Assembly (NCBI GenBank): GCA_027563935.2
Contig: CM050447.1
Location: 78,043,461 to 78,107,460, forward strand
Origin: Costus lasius
Lineage: Eukaryota; Streptophyta; Magnoliopsida; Zingiberales; Costaceae
DNA: 64,000 nt
Direction of reading: 5' to 3'
Shown: positions 21,634 to 32,527 of the stretch, in pieces
Numbering within the stretch: the first letter of the stretch is position 1
How the letters are laid out: each line of letters starts with the position of its first letter
Position numbers and translations under genes: made by a program
The notes under the pieces: generated by a model
The model's input: only the letters and a program-made list of their open reading frames with translations
Told to the model about the DNA's origin: nothing
Databases searched by the model: none

Positions 21634-22168
21634 GAGGGGCGATATCGGCTAGAGAGTCTGTATTTGCTTGGGGGAACGGGTCCACCACCTTACGCAACAT
21701 CAGGGCATAGACCATCTTGGTCTCACTAGCTTCGCGGATTAGCACTGGGGTGCGCATTAAGGACACAACTGTAGCAGGTTTCGGGGGCACAATCAAGCCC
21801 TTAGATGTTGACACACGCAACTCTTTGGGTAGGGTTAGGTTGAGCCGGATTTTCTGGTCATTGTGGTCGAAGACATAAGTGTTTGACTGGCCATAGTGGA
21901 CCATGTCACTATTGTATAGCCAAGGGCGACCCAACAGCGCATGGGCAACATCCATAGTTGCCACATCGTGCCAAACTTTCTCTCTATTGTCCCCAAAACT
22001 AATGAGAACCTGACAACAGTGGGTGACTGGTAGGCTTGATGTGTCGACCCAAGCGATGGAATATGGCTTCGGGTGGGGCTCAAGTGCAAGATTGAACCGG
22101 GTGATTGCGGTGCGTGACACCACATTTAGGCTGCTACCCCCATCAATAACGATCTTACATGAATGCAT
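21626..22168 (-). pseudogene. Gypsy A retropepsin region
   Basis: An open 180-codon stretch contains CKIVIDGGSSLNVVS, the retropepsin flap region and LLGRPWLY, typical of gypsy proteases. The catalytic triplet reads DGG instead of DSG or DTG. It is preceded by decayed gag and followed by the RT region. The intact frame here is probably chance survival. Confidence 0.75.
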
Positions 22169-22369
22169 GTTGCATTTGATGTAAGTTGTGAAAATATTGG
22201 TTCGCCTTCAATCCTCGGAGAGAGAGATTTGTACTAGAGTGCACCGGACAACCACAAGTGTGGGCTGACCTGACTCATCTTCACTAGTATAGCACTTTGG
22301 TTCAATGTCATGCTCAGTGTACTCACGGGTCATAGTAGCCAATCAGGGCTGACTCTTGTCAACGTGGGC

Positions 22370-23462
22370 AGGACACTTGGGACAATCCTTCGAATAATGA
22401 CTGGGTTGGAGAAAGTTGAAACAACTCACGCGGTTCACGGACCCATGAGTTGGGCCTTGCCCTTCTCCTCCCACAAAAGGCGAGGAGGAGGGGCATCGGC
22501 TGTAGGATGCCTAGGGGGGTCATGAATAGTTGGAGCATGACGAGGCTCCGAGCGTGCTCACGGACAACTGGGGCATATCGTAGCTCCACGCACTCAGCTC
22601 TAGAATGAACAAGTGGGGGACCGACAGCTGAGGGTCATCTAGAAGGTACCAACTTGCTGCACTAAGCAGCAACACACAAGTCTTGCTCGATGTCTATAGC
22701 TCGCTGGAATGTCTGGTCCAAACTCTCCGAGTTATAGGCTGGTAGGGCTCTTCGGATCTCCGATTGGAGTCCATTCTTGAATCTAGATAGGGTAAACTCG
22801 GGGTCCTCTCATAAGTTGCACCTAAGTGCTAATGTGTCAAAGGCTAGCCTATACTCAGCAACGGTACCGGATCCTTGGTGTATGCTACTGTATTAGTCTA
22901 AGAGACGCTACCTATAGGAGGGGGGAACATACCGCTCATGGAGACGGTACTTCATTTCATTCCACCGTGTAATGGGTGGGACGGCTTGCTGCTCTAGTTG
23001 TTGTTCCACATTTGCCCAATGTAGATGGGATGGACCCTCTAGTAGGAGGCGCGAAAAGTTGACATGCAGGTGTTGGGGCATGCCGCACCACTCAAAATAG
23101 TTGTTGATCGACGCGGCCCAATCAAGGAACCGTGCGGGGTCAAGGCTACCGTCAAAGGGTGCAGGTAAGGTACGCACGATGCGACGAAAATTATCTTCCA
23201 TCCGGTTTCGACCATAACGGGGTTGGGTTTGGGGCCCTTGTGCGGCCCACACGTCATCCTCATCAAACGTTTCATCCTCGGGAACCGGTTCTTCCTCATA
23301 GGGCCTATGCCTAACGGGTTGGGTTAAGGGGGGTAGCTCCCTAGTCGGAGCTCGGTAGGTTGGCAAAGAAGGGTCGGTCAGAACTCGGATTTTACGCTCT
23401 AAAGACTCAAGGTGATCACTCACGCCCTTGAGAGAAGCCATGAGTTGATCCATGGACTGCAT
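22370..23462 (-). pseudogene. Gypsy A gag, degenerate
   Basis: Gag starts at 23462 with a coiled-coil-like N-terminus. The retrotransposon gag core follows (PAPFDGSLDPARFLDW, SHLHWANVEQQL, RWNEMKYRLHERYVPP). It is stopped by TAG at 22908-22910, TAA at 22893-22895 and a TGA further on. These sit at positions that look like Gln or Arg codons changed by C-to-T transitions. A CCHC knuckle near 22400 has its second Cys changed to Phe. Gag would form the particle coat; this one is dead. Confidence 0.78.
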
Positions 23463-23690
23463 GAGCAGTCAGCTAAGTTGTGATCAGAGGGCGCCATTCG
23501 AACCAACCTGGTCCTTAGACCCTTCCGTGGGTAGGACAGACTCTTGGGAATCAGGAAACTAGGACATGGTTTTGTGACCTCGTAGTCACCATGCACAAAC
23601 ATGGTATGACTCAAAATGCAAATGCTGAAAGCATGCAGAAAAATGAAGATGCAATGGAGTTGGATCGTGCGAACAATAAGAATTGAACGC

Positions 23691-23708
23691 GCAACTCCTC
23701 TGATACCA
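23691..23708 (-). other. Gypsy A primer-binding site (initiator tRNA-Met)
   Basis: The minus strand reads TGGTATCAGAGGAGTTGC beside the 5' LTR boundary at 23713. It fixes the minus orientation. Confidence 0.8.
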
Positions 23709-23712
23709 AATT

Positions 23713-24885
23713 TGATGCAGCTACAATAGGTGGGTTGGTCCTTAGCTATGTACTCTAGGGGTTTATGAGATGATGATTGAAAAACATGAGAGGGTCTTGA
23801 GATAAGGGAAGTAAAATGCGTGTCAGAAAATGAGCAATGTGAAAACCAGCATGAAACAATGCGGAAGACGGCGATGAATACGTTTTGGGGCAACACGGAG
23901 ATGAAGAAACCAACAACACCCAACTATGCAAATGAAACTCGCTAACCTCTCTTAGCGAGCGATTTAAGCATAGCACAGCAACAAGGGCAGTGGACTTAGT
24001 GGCAACTCAGCTCATGTGCCTAAAAACCTATGGTCACACCAAAGCCAAGGAACGTTCCACGTCTCCAACGTACGGATGCCCGTGGGTAAGGAAATCAAGC
24101 AATAACAACACAACGAAAATCCAAAAACAAGCGAACCTAATGCACTGGCGGTGCGATTTACTTCTTTGAAAGGAAAGACGATTACAACTGGTAGGCAATG
24201 AATCGAGACCGAGCCATCTCACACCTTGCCCCACACTCTAACCTCTTCGAAGTGAGCTCCTATCACACAAGAAAGCTAAGAAACAAGCTAAACTCTAGCT
24301 CCCTTTTATAGAGTAAGGGAGGGAATATCACACCACAAGCATGACTATGGAATATCACACCACAAACATGACTAGGGAATAACACACCACAAGTATGACT
24401 ACCTACTCTAACTAACTAAAAGCAGTCAAGATGATGCTGATGTAAGCATGTGATGTAAGCATTAACTAACTCCTACTAACTACTACCAACTAAAGTAGAT
24501 GAGGGAATCTGAAGCTGGGCACATGGGTTGGGCCTTCTGGGCTACAACTAGGCCTTCAAACTATCTCGGAGCATGCATCGATGAAACAACAACATTTGCT
24601 GATGGTGGGCTAATTCATCACCATTCTAGCTTGCTCTTGGACCGTGTTGGTCAACTGGTTAGGGTAACGATCATCGACCAGGTCTTCAGGTAGCTGGGAT
24701 GCCAAGCACATGGGCTGCAATACCTCCGCATGGGCTGATAATGGATTTGAATGTTGAGATCGCCTTATCATGATTGCATTAGGCCCTTTGAACTTTTTAG
24801 GGGAGGTGGAACCTTGTCTGGAGGGAAATCCATAAAATGGCCATGTTTCTCTGGTTCTGGAGCTGTCGAGGAAGGTCCTCCTGCA
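23713..24885 (-). repeat. 5' LTR of gypsy A
   Basis: It begins TGATGCAGCTAC and ends TCCTCCTGCA in plus-strand reading, and is about 40 bp shorter than the left copy. It carries the same three 27-28-bp tandem repeats (about 24327-24400). A minus-strand TATAAAAGGG near 24302-24311 is a likely promoter. Confidence 0.85.
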
Positions 24886-25885
24886 GCATAGTTTCCAGCG
24901 ATATGTTTGAACTTCAAAACTCTCTTCTAGAGAGCCAATCCCTTGAAAATCCACTTGCAATCAACATAGTAGCTTTTGACCGAGCTTCAGCAGAATTTTG
25001 GCGGCTGACGGATTTGAATAGGAGACGAATCACCGAAGCCCTTTTTAGTGAAGATATCCCCTATTTTCACTGGAGAATTCAAAGGTTTGATTATTTTTTT
25101 CTTCAATGCCAACTTCTCTTTGCCATTGGAACTCTTGAAGATATTAGTGGGAGCTCCCAAAAGGTTTCTTCATCAACAACCACCAAGATTTAGCTCTGGG
25201 GGCGAGAAGTCCATCGGCGAAGAAACTTTAGTTGCCAAAAATAGACCCTCTATTTTTCGGTAGCCACTGGTTCAACTAAGCCTCAAATATATATTTCCAA
25301 GCGATTTCCCTTCTCTATCTCATCATCAGGTAGAATCTTGAAGAATTTGAGCCAAAAGAAGACACAGCGCACCGCCGATGAGGAGACCTTCAGCCACCAA
25401 GAACAAGAGTTTGCAACATTCTTTCATGACTAAATCATGACCATGATTACAAACATGGCCATGGTTCTGGATTGACATTTTTTGAAGATAAATTTTTGCA
25501 GAAGGTTATTCTTAATAGGTATATCACTGCTTTCTATTCAATTTTGATTTTTCACTAGCATCTTTGCAGCAACCATGACAAGAATGATTTGTGTATCTGG
25601 ACCACTACCGAGACAGAGAACACCGGAATCTGATATTGAAATAGACGATGAAATCAGGTTCTAGAACATAGAGCAACAAACCAAATTTTGAACCTTGTTA
25701 GAGGGAGAGTTCGTCAACACTAGATATGATGACCTAGACGTTCAATGGATGAATGTGCAAGTTTCCAACAACAATGACTCTAACCCACGTGAGATCACTT
25801 TTTGTTTAAGGAACAAGGAGATTTCTATTAATCTATCATAGGTAAACGGTGTGTTCGGATTCCCCGAAGATGGAACAAGGCACAT
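24886..25885 (+). mobile_element. Athila-type fragment: 5' region and start of gag
   Basis: This sequence parallels 59,850-60,504 plus 62,251-62,740. It contains a GAGACGAATCACCGAAGCCC phrase, tandem CATGATTAC/CATGGCCATGG words, and an ATG at about 25575 opening PRQRTPESDIEIDDEIRF, which ends at a TAG. Further on NTRY and CLRNKEISINLSQVNG match the Athila ORF1 pattern, with an internal deletion relative to 62.3-62.7 kb. It has no LTR edge of its own and is cut by a chromoviral LTR end at 25886. Confidence 0.6.
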
Positions 25886-26133
25886 TGATGCAGCTGGTTG
25901 GTCATTAGTGCCATACTCTATGGTGTTTACATAATGCATAGAAAATGAGAGAGGGTATTGAGACAAGGGAAGTTAAAACGTTCGAAAAATGCAGCAAAAA
26001 ATCATGAAGAAGCCGGCGATGAACTCATTTCGGGGCAACACAAAATGCAAGAGAAAACCGCGGCACTCAGGACTATGAAATTTTCGCACTAATCTCTTGG
26101 CAAATTTTAAGCACAACATGTTTTAGAGGCAGC
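25886..26133 (-). repeat. Chromoviral LTR end fragment, head-to-head with gypsy B LTR
   Basis: It begins TGATGCAGCTGGTTGG and resembles the start of the LTR at 62767 (shared 'gatgtttacataatgcatagaaa' type stretch). It runs in the orientation of gypsy A LTRs for about 250 bp and then meets the opposite-orientation LTR of gypsy B. It is probably what remains of a separate element. The join position is approximate. Confidence 0.6.
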
Positions 26134-26369
26134 AGTTTCGCGTTTTGAGTTTAGTCGTGCCTTGGTTTTCCTGGCTCACCGGTATTGCTCAAGTCGCGTC
26201 TCAGCGGCACGGTTTTCATCAGTTTTCCCGGGTTTCCCTCCGACGTGATTTTCTTTCCCTCGTCTCAAGACCCTCTAATAGTTTTCTGCATCATCGTCTG
26301 CACCCCCCCCCTTAGAGTACTGAGCTAAGGACAACCCCTCCTATACATTCGCTGCGTCAAATTTGGTAT
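26134..26369 (+). repeat. Truncated 5' LTR of gypsy B
   Basis: It matches the last part of the 3' LTR (ending CTATACATTCGCTGCGTCA versus CTATACATTTGCTGTGTCA). Only about 235 bp remain of an LTR of about 1.48 kb. Confidence 0.8.
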
Positions 26370-26371
26370 CA

Positions 26372-26383
26372 GAGTAGGTTAAA
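26372..26383 (+). other. Gypsy B primer-binding site (initiator tRNA-Met)
   Basis: TGGTATCAGAGT follows the LTR end by three bases, as expected for an iMet-primed element. Confidence 0.8.
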
Positions 26384-26477
26384 GCTAACTCTTGTTTAGC
26401 TCCACCGGTCTCTCCACTACATCTCATATCGGCTCTTTCGGCTTTGTTTTTCGCATACATATTGCATTTCCCCCATC

Positions 26478-27703
26478 ATGACCACTAGATTAGGAACCCC
26501 ATACCAGAATCCCCCTACCCAGGTGCCCGTAGCGAATGAAGAGAATACTCCGCATAGGGTAGAGTCGGTTGAGTCACTGTCCATATGCTTCAAAGCGATG
26601 GAAGTGGTGCTTCAGTGCCTTATGACCTCGGTCCAGGACCTCCCGGACCGTGTTGTGGAACTTCGGTCTAAACCTGCGGAAGGCCGACCCTCACTTAGTG
26701 TTCCTCCTCTGATGGCTCCGCTGCGGATGCATGCCAACGAGTCCACCCGCTTTGACCCCTTCGATGACGAGTCTGCATGGGCCGAGGATATCCCTCCCCC
26801 ACGATGTCTCACTTAGCGCAGCCGCGAGGACGACAAGGTCCGCCGGCTCACGCGCGTGGACCCCCCCCCCAATCTTCAACGGTAATCTCGACCCCCACGT
26901 CTTCCTTGACTAGGCCACAGCTGTCGATAATTATTTCGAGTGGAGCGCCATGTCGGAACACTTAAAGTCAGCTATGTCTGTCTATTACTGACCTGTCCCA
27001 CTCGGTTGTATTGGACGAATGCAGATCGTGAATTAGTGGATCAGCACCTTCCCCCCATCACTCGGTGGGAGGAGATGTGCTACCGCCTTGAGGAGAAGTA
27101 CGCTCCCCCATGTATAGGCAGTGTCTCCTTGACTCATACTATGCCATCTCCGAAGGGTCCGACACCATTGACGAGTATCACACTTGCTTCGACGAGCTTG
27201 GTATCCGCTGCAACCTCAAGGAAGACCCCGCATTTACCCTTTCTCGATTCCGGAACAGTCTCTGCGAGGAGATCCGATGCGCCTTACCGACCTATGGCCT
27301 TGACTCCGTCATCCTAGTGCTCCACCAGGCTTGCGAGATCAAGCAGGATTTGCATTCTCAACACCATCGAGTCGAGCCAGCCCCTTTGCGTCGTCCCACC
27401 TATGCGCCTCCGGTGGCAACCCCACCTCCTCGGTTTGAGGCTCCACCACGCCTGGCCCACATAGGCCCTCGCTGCATTCCTCGGGATGCACCCCACGAGG
27501 CACATTTGCCTCGCTTGACCTCGGAAGAGAAGGGAAAGGTGCCCCTCTCGTCCGCTCTGCCTGGCTTGTGCAGACATTGCAACCAAACCGGTCACTTCAA
27601 CCGGGATTGCCCACGTCGGTCCTTGCACATTGCACCCGAGTGTCGCGACCCTCAGCCCCTTGCACCTCACGCCCCACCTGCAGCCCAAGAGGTTGGCCCA
27701 TAG
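26478..27703 (+). pseudogene. Gypsy B gag, frameshifted
   Basis: The frame opens at 26478 with an MTTRLGTPYQNPP N-terminus. It breaks near 26816 and continues in other frames through an FNGNLDPHVFLD core and ITRWEEMCYRLEEKYAPP. It finishes in a frame (27110-27703) with YYAISEGSDTIDEYH, CNLKEDPAFTLSRFRN and an intact CCHC knuckle (CRHCNQTGHFNRDC). Order and motifs parallel gypsy A gag. At least two frameshifts abolish a full-length product. Confidence 0.8.
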
Positions 27704-27721
27704 TGTTATTCGGACGATGAG

Positions 27722-28135
27722 TTGAGCCCATGGCCTACCATGGCGATGGTACATTGCACCCTCGTCCACACTCCTCCTCCGTCCGAGGACTGGAAATGCA
27801 CGAGCATCTTTTACACTTACATCAAGTGTAATGGTCACTCGTGCAAGATTGTGATCGACAGAGGCAATAGCCTCAACGTTGTGTCCAGGTCCGCAGTCAC
27901 CCGCTTTGGCCTTACCCTCGAATCGCACCCCAAGCCATACTCCATCGCTTGGGTCGACGCCTCAAGCCTTCCCATCACTCACCGCTGCCAGGTCCCCATC
28001 TACTTCGGGGACTACTCTAACAAGATGTGGTGTGACGTCACCTCCATGGACATCGCCCATGTCCTCCTTGGTCGCCCATGGCTCTATGATCGTGATATCG
28101 TCGACTACGGATGCTCCAACACCTACGTCTTCTAG
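27722..28135 (+). pseudogene. Gypsy B retropepsin region
   Basis: CKIVIDRGNSLNVVSRSAV and LLGRPWLYDRDIVDYG match the gypsy A protease. The catalytic triplet is DRG, so Ser/Thr is lost, and a TAG ends the frame at 28135 just before RT. It is inactive. Confidence 0.78.
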
Positions 28136-28156
28136 GACGGGGGGCATAAAATCTGC

Positions 28157-29760
28157 TTGACCCCAGCTTCGCCCAAGGAGTTGCGGGCTTCCACGTCCAA
28201 GGGCATCATCACGTCCACTCAGTCAGCCCATCCTACACCCATGCCCATTGCCCTTGTGCGGTCCAGCTCTCTTGTCCATGAGGCCCATGAGACCAAGACA
28301 GTTTATGCTTTCATGATGCGTGAGGTTTCCTACGACCCGTCCCCTTCGGCACTCACAGTGCCCGTAGAGGTTGCCATCCTCTTGACCGAGTTCTCAGACA
28401 TCTTTCTAGTTGACCTCCCAACCGGACTTCCCCTGGATCGTGACATCCAAAATGTCATTGATCTCATCCCCGGGGCTTCTCTGCCCAACTTGCCTCACCA
28501 CCGCCTTAACCCCACCAAGCACACGGAGCTCAAGCGGCAAGTTGATGACCTCCTCACCAAAGGCTTCATCCATGAAAGCCTTAGCCCATGCGTTGTCCCG
28601 GCCCTTCTCACACCTAAGAAGGACGGACCTTGGCGGATGTGTATTGACTGTTGGGCAATCAATTGCATCACTGTCAAATATCGTTTCCCCATCCCACGAC
28701 TCGACGACATGCTCAACCTCATATCCAGGTCATGTTGGTTTAGTAAACTTGACCTTCGGAGGGGCTACCACCAAGTCCACATCCGCGAGGGGGATGAGTG
28801 GAAGACGACCTTTAAGATGAAGGACGGCCTCTACGAGTGGCTTGTGATGCCCTTCGGCCTCACCAATGCCCCCTTCACCTTCATGCACCTCATGAGTCAA
28901 GTCCTTAAACCTTACATGGGAAAATTTCTGGTCGTCTATTTCGACGACATCCTCATCTACAGCCGTGCATGAGCCAATCATCTTGCGCACCTTCGCCTGA
29001 CCTTCGAGATCCTGCTTAAGGAACGCCTGTTCCTTAATGCGAAGAAGTGCACCTTCCTTGATTCACAGGTGCAGTTCTTGGGATTCATCATGTCCAACCA
29101 AGGCCTTATGGTCGACCCTGCCAAGATCGAGGCCATTCGCCAATGGCCCGAACCCAAGTCCGTCACCGAGGTCCGTAGTTTTCTCAGCCTCACCGCCTTC
29201 TACCATTGTTTCATAACAGGGTTCAGCACCATCGCCTCCCCTATGATGGCTTGCACCAAACATGAGGATTTCACTTGGACCCCCGCAGCTAGATGTGCCT
29301 TCCTAGCCCTTAAGGACATCATTGTGTCGGCCCATGTCCTTCGGCTCCCCGACTTCTCCAAGGTTTTCGAGGTAGCCTGCGATGCCTCCGGTACCGGCAT
29401 CGGTGGTACCCTTAGTCAGGAGGGTCACCCCGTCACCTTCGTCAGCAAGAAACTGAACGAGGTGCGCCAACGCTACTCCACGTATGACAAGGAGTTCTAC
29501 GCGATTGTCCAATCCCTTCGGCAATGGCATCACTACCTCCTTCATACGGAGTTCATTCTCTACAGCGATCACCAGGCCCTCTCCTTCCTTAATGCCCATA
29601 AGAAACTCGCCCCTCACCATGCGAAGTGGGTTGAGTTCCTTCAACAGTATACCTTTGTGATCACCCACAAGGCCGGCAAGGATAATATTGTGGCCGATGC
29701 CCTTAGTCGCGTTCGGTCCCTGTTGTGCGTCTTGTCCATGTCTATCGCTGCCTTCGACCA
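28157..29760 (+). pseudogene. Gypsy B reverse transcriptase-RNase H
   Basis: RT reads [64 protein letters not shown] and [12 protein letters not shown], so the FDD catalytic motif is present. A TGA at 28970-28972 stops the frame. The thumb and RNase H continue after it (LFLNAKKCTF, FLGFIMSNQGL, VACDASGTGIGGTLSQEGHP, YSTYDKEFYAIVQSLRQWHH, KAGKDNIVADALSRVRSLL). Apart from the stop the reading is long and clear. Confidence 0.85.
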
Positions 29761-31126
29761 CATCCGCGATGAATACGAGGATTGCCCCGACTTCAGCCCC
29801 GTAGTCACTCGGCTCCTTACCTCTAACCCGCCGGACCTGCCCTACCGTCTTCATGACGGTTACCTCCTTTACGGTAACCATTTGTGCATTCCTCGTTCCT
29901 CCTTACGCGAGCACCTCTTGCTCGAGCTTCATGCCGGTGGTGCTATTGGGCACCATGGCTATGATAAGACCCTCGAATTGGCCAAAGACCGCTTCTTTTG
30001 GCCCATTCTTCATAAGGATGTCAAACAGGTCATTCGCCACTATGGCACGTTCCAATGTGCCAAGCCTTGGCCTCCTAACACCGGCCTCTACACCCCCTTA
30101 CCTGTCCCACACGGTCCATGGCTCAAGATTAGCATGGACTTTGTCCTTGGTTTACCCCGTACGGCTTCCCACCATGGCTCCATCTTCGTTGTCATGGATC
30201 GCTTTTCTAAGATGTCACATTTCGTGCCGTGTTCTAAAATGGCCGAGGCTTCCCACATCATGCCTCTCTTCATTAAAGAGATCGTCCGCCTCCATGGACT
30301 ACCCCTCACCATCATGTCTGACCGTGACACCTAGTTCGTCGATCACTTCTGGAGGTCCCTCTAGTCCCTACTTGGAACCATGCTCAAATACTCGTCTGCG
30401 TACCACCCACAGACCAACGACAAAACAGAGGTCATGAACCATAGTTTGGGCAACCTCCTGCGTTGCTTAGCCGGTGATTTTCCATGCCATTGGGTTGATC
30501 ATCTCCCCATTGCTGTATTTGAGTATAACACCGCCTTCAACCGGTCTACAGGGCTGAGTCTTTTCCAAATTTTGCTCGAGCACTAACCTAGGAAACACAT
30601 CGACATACATAACGTCCCTGCTCCCCCTTCCATCCATGAGTCTACTTCTGCATTTGCATCCCACATTGCGGGTTTACACGATGAGATTCACCGACAGATC
30701 TTCTTGAGCAATACCCGGTACGCTGCTGAGGCCAACGTGCACCGTAAGCCACACCATGTCCGAGTGGGTGAGCAAGTAATGGTGCATCTCCACCCTAAGC
30801 GTATGAGGGATAGAGCCAATTAGAAATTGCATGCGTGCTGCGATGGGCCTTACACAATTCTGCGATGGGTTGGTGCCAACACCTACGTCCCCGACCTGCC
30901 GGCGGACTCCCTCATTAGCCCCATCTTCAACATTGCCGACCTCCTTCCATTCCATGCCCCATTGCCATCCGGTACCCCGTTCGATGACATACTTGCCCCT
31001 TCTTCTTTGGAAGAGAATTCTCCCCACCCCGGGGGAATTGTCAGAGTCAATGACACATATGGGTGTGACCAAACACCCCTAGAAGACAATTGGGAAGACT
31101 CCCTAGAGCCTATGAGGATGCTCTAG
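29761..31126 (+). pseudogene. Gypsy B integrase
   Basis: The frame continues from RNase H through an HLCIPRSSLREHLLLELHAG linker. A zinc region reads HYGTFQCAK (one Cys replaced by Tyr). The core has MDFVLGLPRT, MSDRDT and HPQTNDKTEVMN. Stops lie at 30332-30334 (a TAG where Gln is expected), near 30362, and at about 30584. The C-terminal domain PYTILRWVGANTYVPDLPA reads to 31126, overlapping the 3' LTR start by about 90 bp. Products would be truncated. Confidence 0.82.
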
Positions 31127-31151
31127 AAAATTCAACTCAAATGGAGAACAA

Positions 31152-31400
31152 CAACCAAAATTACGGCCGTGGAAATTTCCACACCCCTACCATAAAAGCT
31201 TCTGCTCAGAATCCGACCAAAATTATGGCCGCGGAAATTTCCACACCCCTACCATGGAAATGCCCAGGAAAGCAAAAAAGCTTTGCCTAGAATTCGGCCA
31301 AAATTACGGCCGTGGAAAATTCCACGGCCCCTGCTTAAAAGCCTCTACCTAGAATCTCACCAAAATTATGGCCGTGGAAATTTCCACACCCCTGCCATGG
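31152..31400. repeat. Tandem palindrome units with GTGGAAATTTCCAC
   Basis: Four copies of a phrase CCAAAATTAYGGCCGYGGAAATTTCCAC occur with alternating spacing (62, 81 and 62 bp), so they look like a duplicated dimer of about 143 bp. Perfect 14-bp palindromes lie at 31169-31182 and 31374-31387, near-perfect ones at 31231-31244 and 31312-31325. They sit in U3 upstream of the likely TATA box. Regulatory use is inference. Confidence 0.75.
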
Positions 31401-31893
31401 AAATGCCCAGAGATGTAGAAGAGCTCTGTTTTGCCCGCTGTTCATCGCTCGCAACGTTCCTCACACCCTCTTGACCAATATGTGGAGATCCTCAGTCCAT
31501 CTACTACTTCAACAGAGTCCCTCCACCCTATTATCATGGCAAATCTTCCCCGAGGACCACCGCAAGAGCCCAGAACAGACCGTTACCACAACTGGGTCCT
31601 CAACTCAACCCAAGAGACAGCCAACAATGTACAAAATCAGCCCACGATCAGCAAGTTTTACTTTTCGTGGTAGCTTGCTCCAAGATGGTCTAGCATGTCA
31701 AATTCGGCCCGGACAATGGCCCACAAGGCTTGGCCCATGCGCCAGCTTCCCCCTCAAGATGCCCTACTGGAGTTGGTAGCATCTACTTTTAGTTTATTAG
31801 AGGGTATCTTGACTCTCTTTTAGGAAGTTAGAGGTTGTTAGATAAGCCAACAACCCTCAAGTGTTTTGCATGTGTTTTCCCCCTTCCCTCTTG

Positions 31894-31906
31894 ATCTATA
31901 AAAGAG
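31894..31906 (+). promoter_or_regulatory. TATA-like box in gypsy B 3' LTR
   Basis: CTATAAAAGAGGG lies about 620 bp before the LTR end. Its counterpart in gypsy A LTRs is CTCTATAAAAGGG. Confidence 0.5.
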
Positions 31907-32527
31907 GGCTGAGGGCTAGTTCTTCTTTAGTTTTGTTATAGTAGACACCCTCCCCCGTGTGAAGGTCTAGGTCCAGCAAACTCCGGGAGACTCGGCTGTG
32001 AGTCCTCCCGTTCCATTCTCTTTTTGTACTGCACTTCATTTCAATCAAAAGGGTCAGGGCGACATCGAATCATCCCAGGCGCCTCTTCTTTTTTTTTTAA
32101 TTACTGCTCCCGTGAGTACTCTGATGACTCTTCCAGCCCACACCCTCCTGTGCGTCCAGCCTCGTACGCACCACCATCAGCTCCGTCTAGGGCGCGCGAA
32201 CGCCCTCCCCATCTCATCTAGGGCGTGCGAATGCCCTCCCCGTCTCAGCGTTGTGAAGAAGTCCATCCGTACGTGCATGCAAGAGAAAAATTGGCTCTAC
32301 AAGTGAGGTTAGTGTTTTGAGTTTAGTCATGCCTTAGTTTTCCCGGCTCACCGGTATTGCTCAAGTCGTGTCTCAGTGGCACGATTTTCCCGGGTTTCCC
32401 TCCGACGCGATTTTCTTTCCCTCACCTCAAGACCCTCTAATGGTTTTTCGCATTATCGTCTCCGCCCCCCTTAGAGTACTGAGCTAAGGACAACCCCTCC
32501 TATACATTTGCTGTGTCAAGGTGTAAT

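Larger units (their letters stand above)
18022..24885 (-). mobile_element. Gypsy A: degenerate chromovirus-type Ty3-gypsy element
   Basis: LTRs of about 1.2 kb flank minus-strand gag, protease, RT, RNase H and integrase remnants. An initiator-Met primer site adjoins the right (5') LTR and a GGGGGGATTGA polypurine tract adjoins the left (3') LTR. The LTRs are clearly diverged (my rough reading is over 10%), so the insertion is old. The 5 bases outside the ends (taatt left, gcata right) do not match, so target duplication is absent or lost. Pol extends a few codons into the 3' LTR, as in CRM-type chromoviruses, but lineage is not certain. Gypsy B is a relative on the opposite strand. Confidence 0.88.
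26134..32518 (+). mobile_element. Gypsy B: degenerate chromovirus-type Ty3-gypsy element
   Basis: The plus-strand order is truncated 5' LTR (to 26369), initiator-Met primer site, gag, protease, RT-RNase H, integrase, polypurine tract CGGGGGAATTG, and a 3' LTR of about 1.48 kb. Coding parts carry several stops and frameshifts. Gag, protease and RT are close relatives of gypsy A, which lies in inverse orientation 1-2 kb away. RT motifs resemble CRM/Galadriel-like chromoviruses, but no chromodomain is evident and I leave the lineage open. Confidence 0.87.
31039..32518 (+). repeat. 3' LTR of gypsy B
   Basis: It starts TGTCAGAGTCAATG after the purine tract and ends TTTGCTGTGTCA. A promoter-like CTATAAAAGAGGG lies near 31894-31906. 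The U3 part holds the tandem palindrome units listed separately. Confidence 0.82.

Noticed and set aside
25886..26369. A miniature inverted-repeat transposon
   Set aside because: Both arms match chromoviral LTR ends and no target duplication surrounds the pair.
29303..29881. 192-codon minus-strand frame
   Set aside because: Antisense shadow of the gypsy B RNase H/integrase reading.
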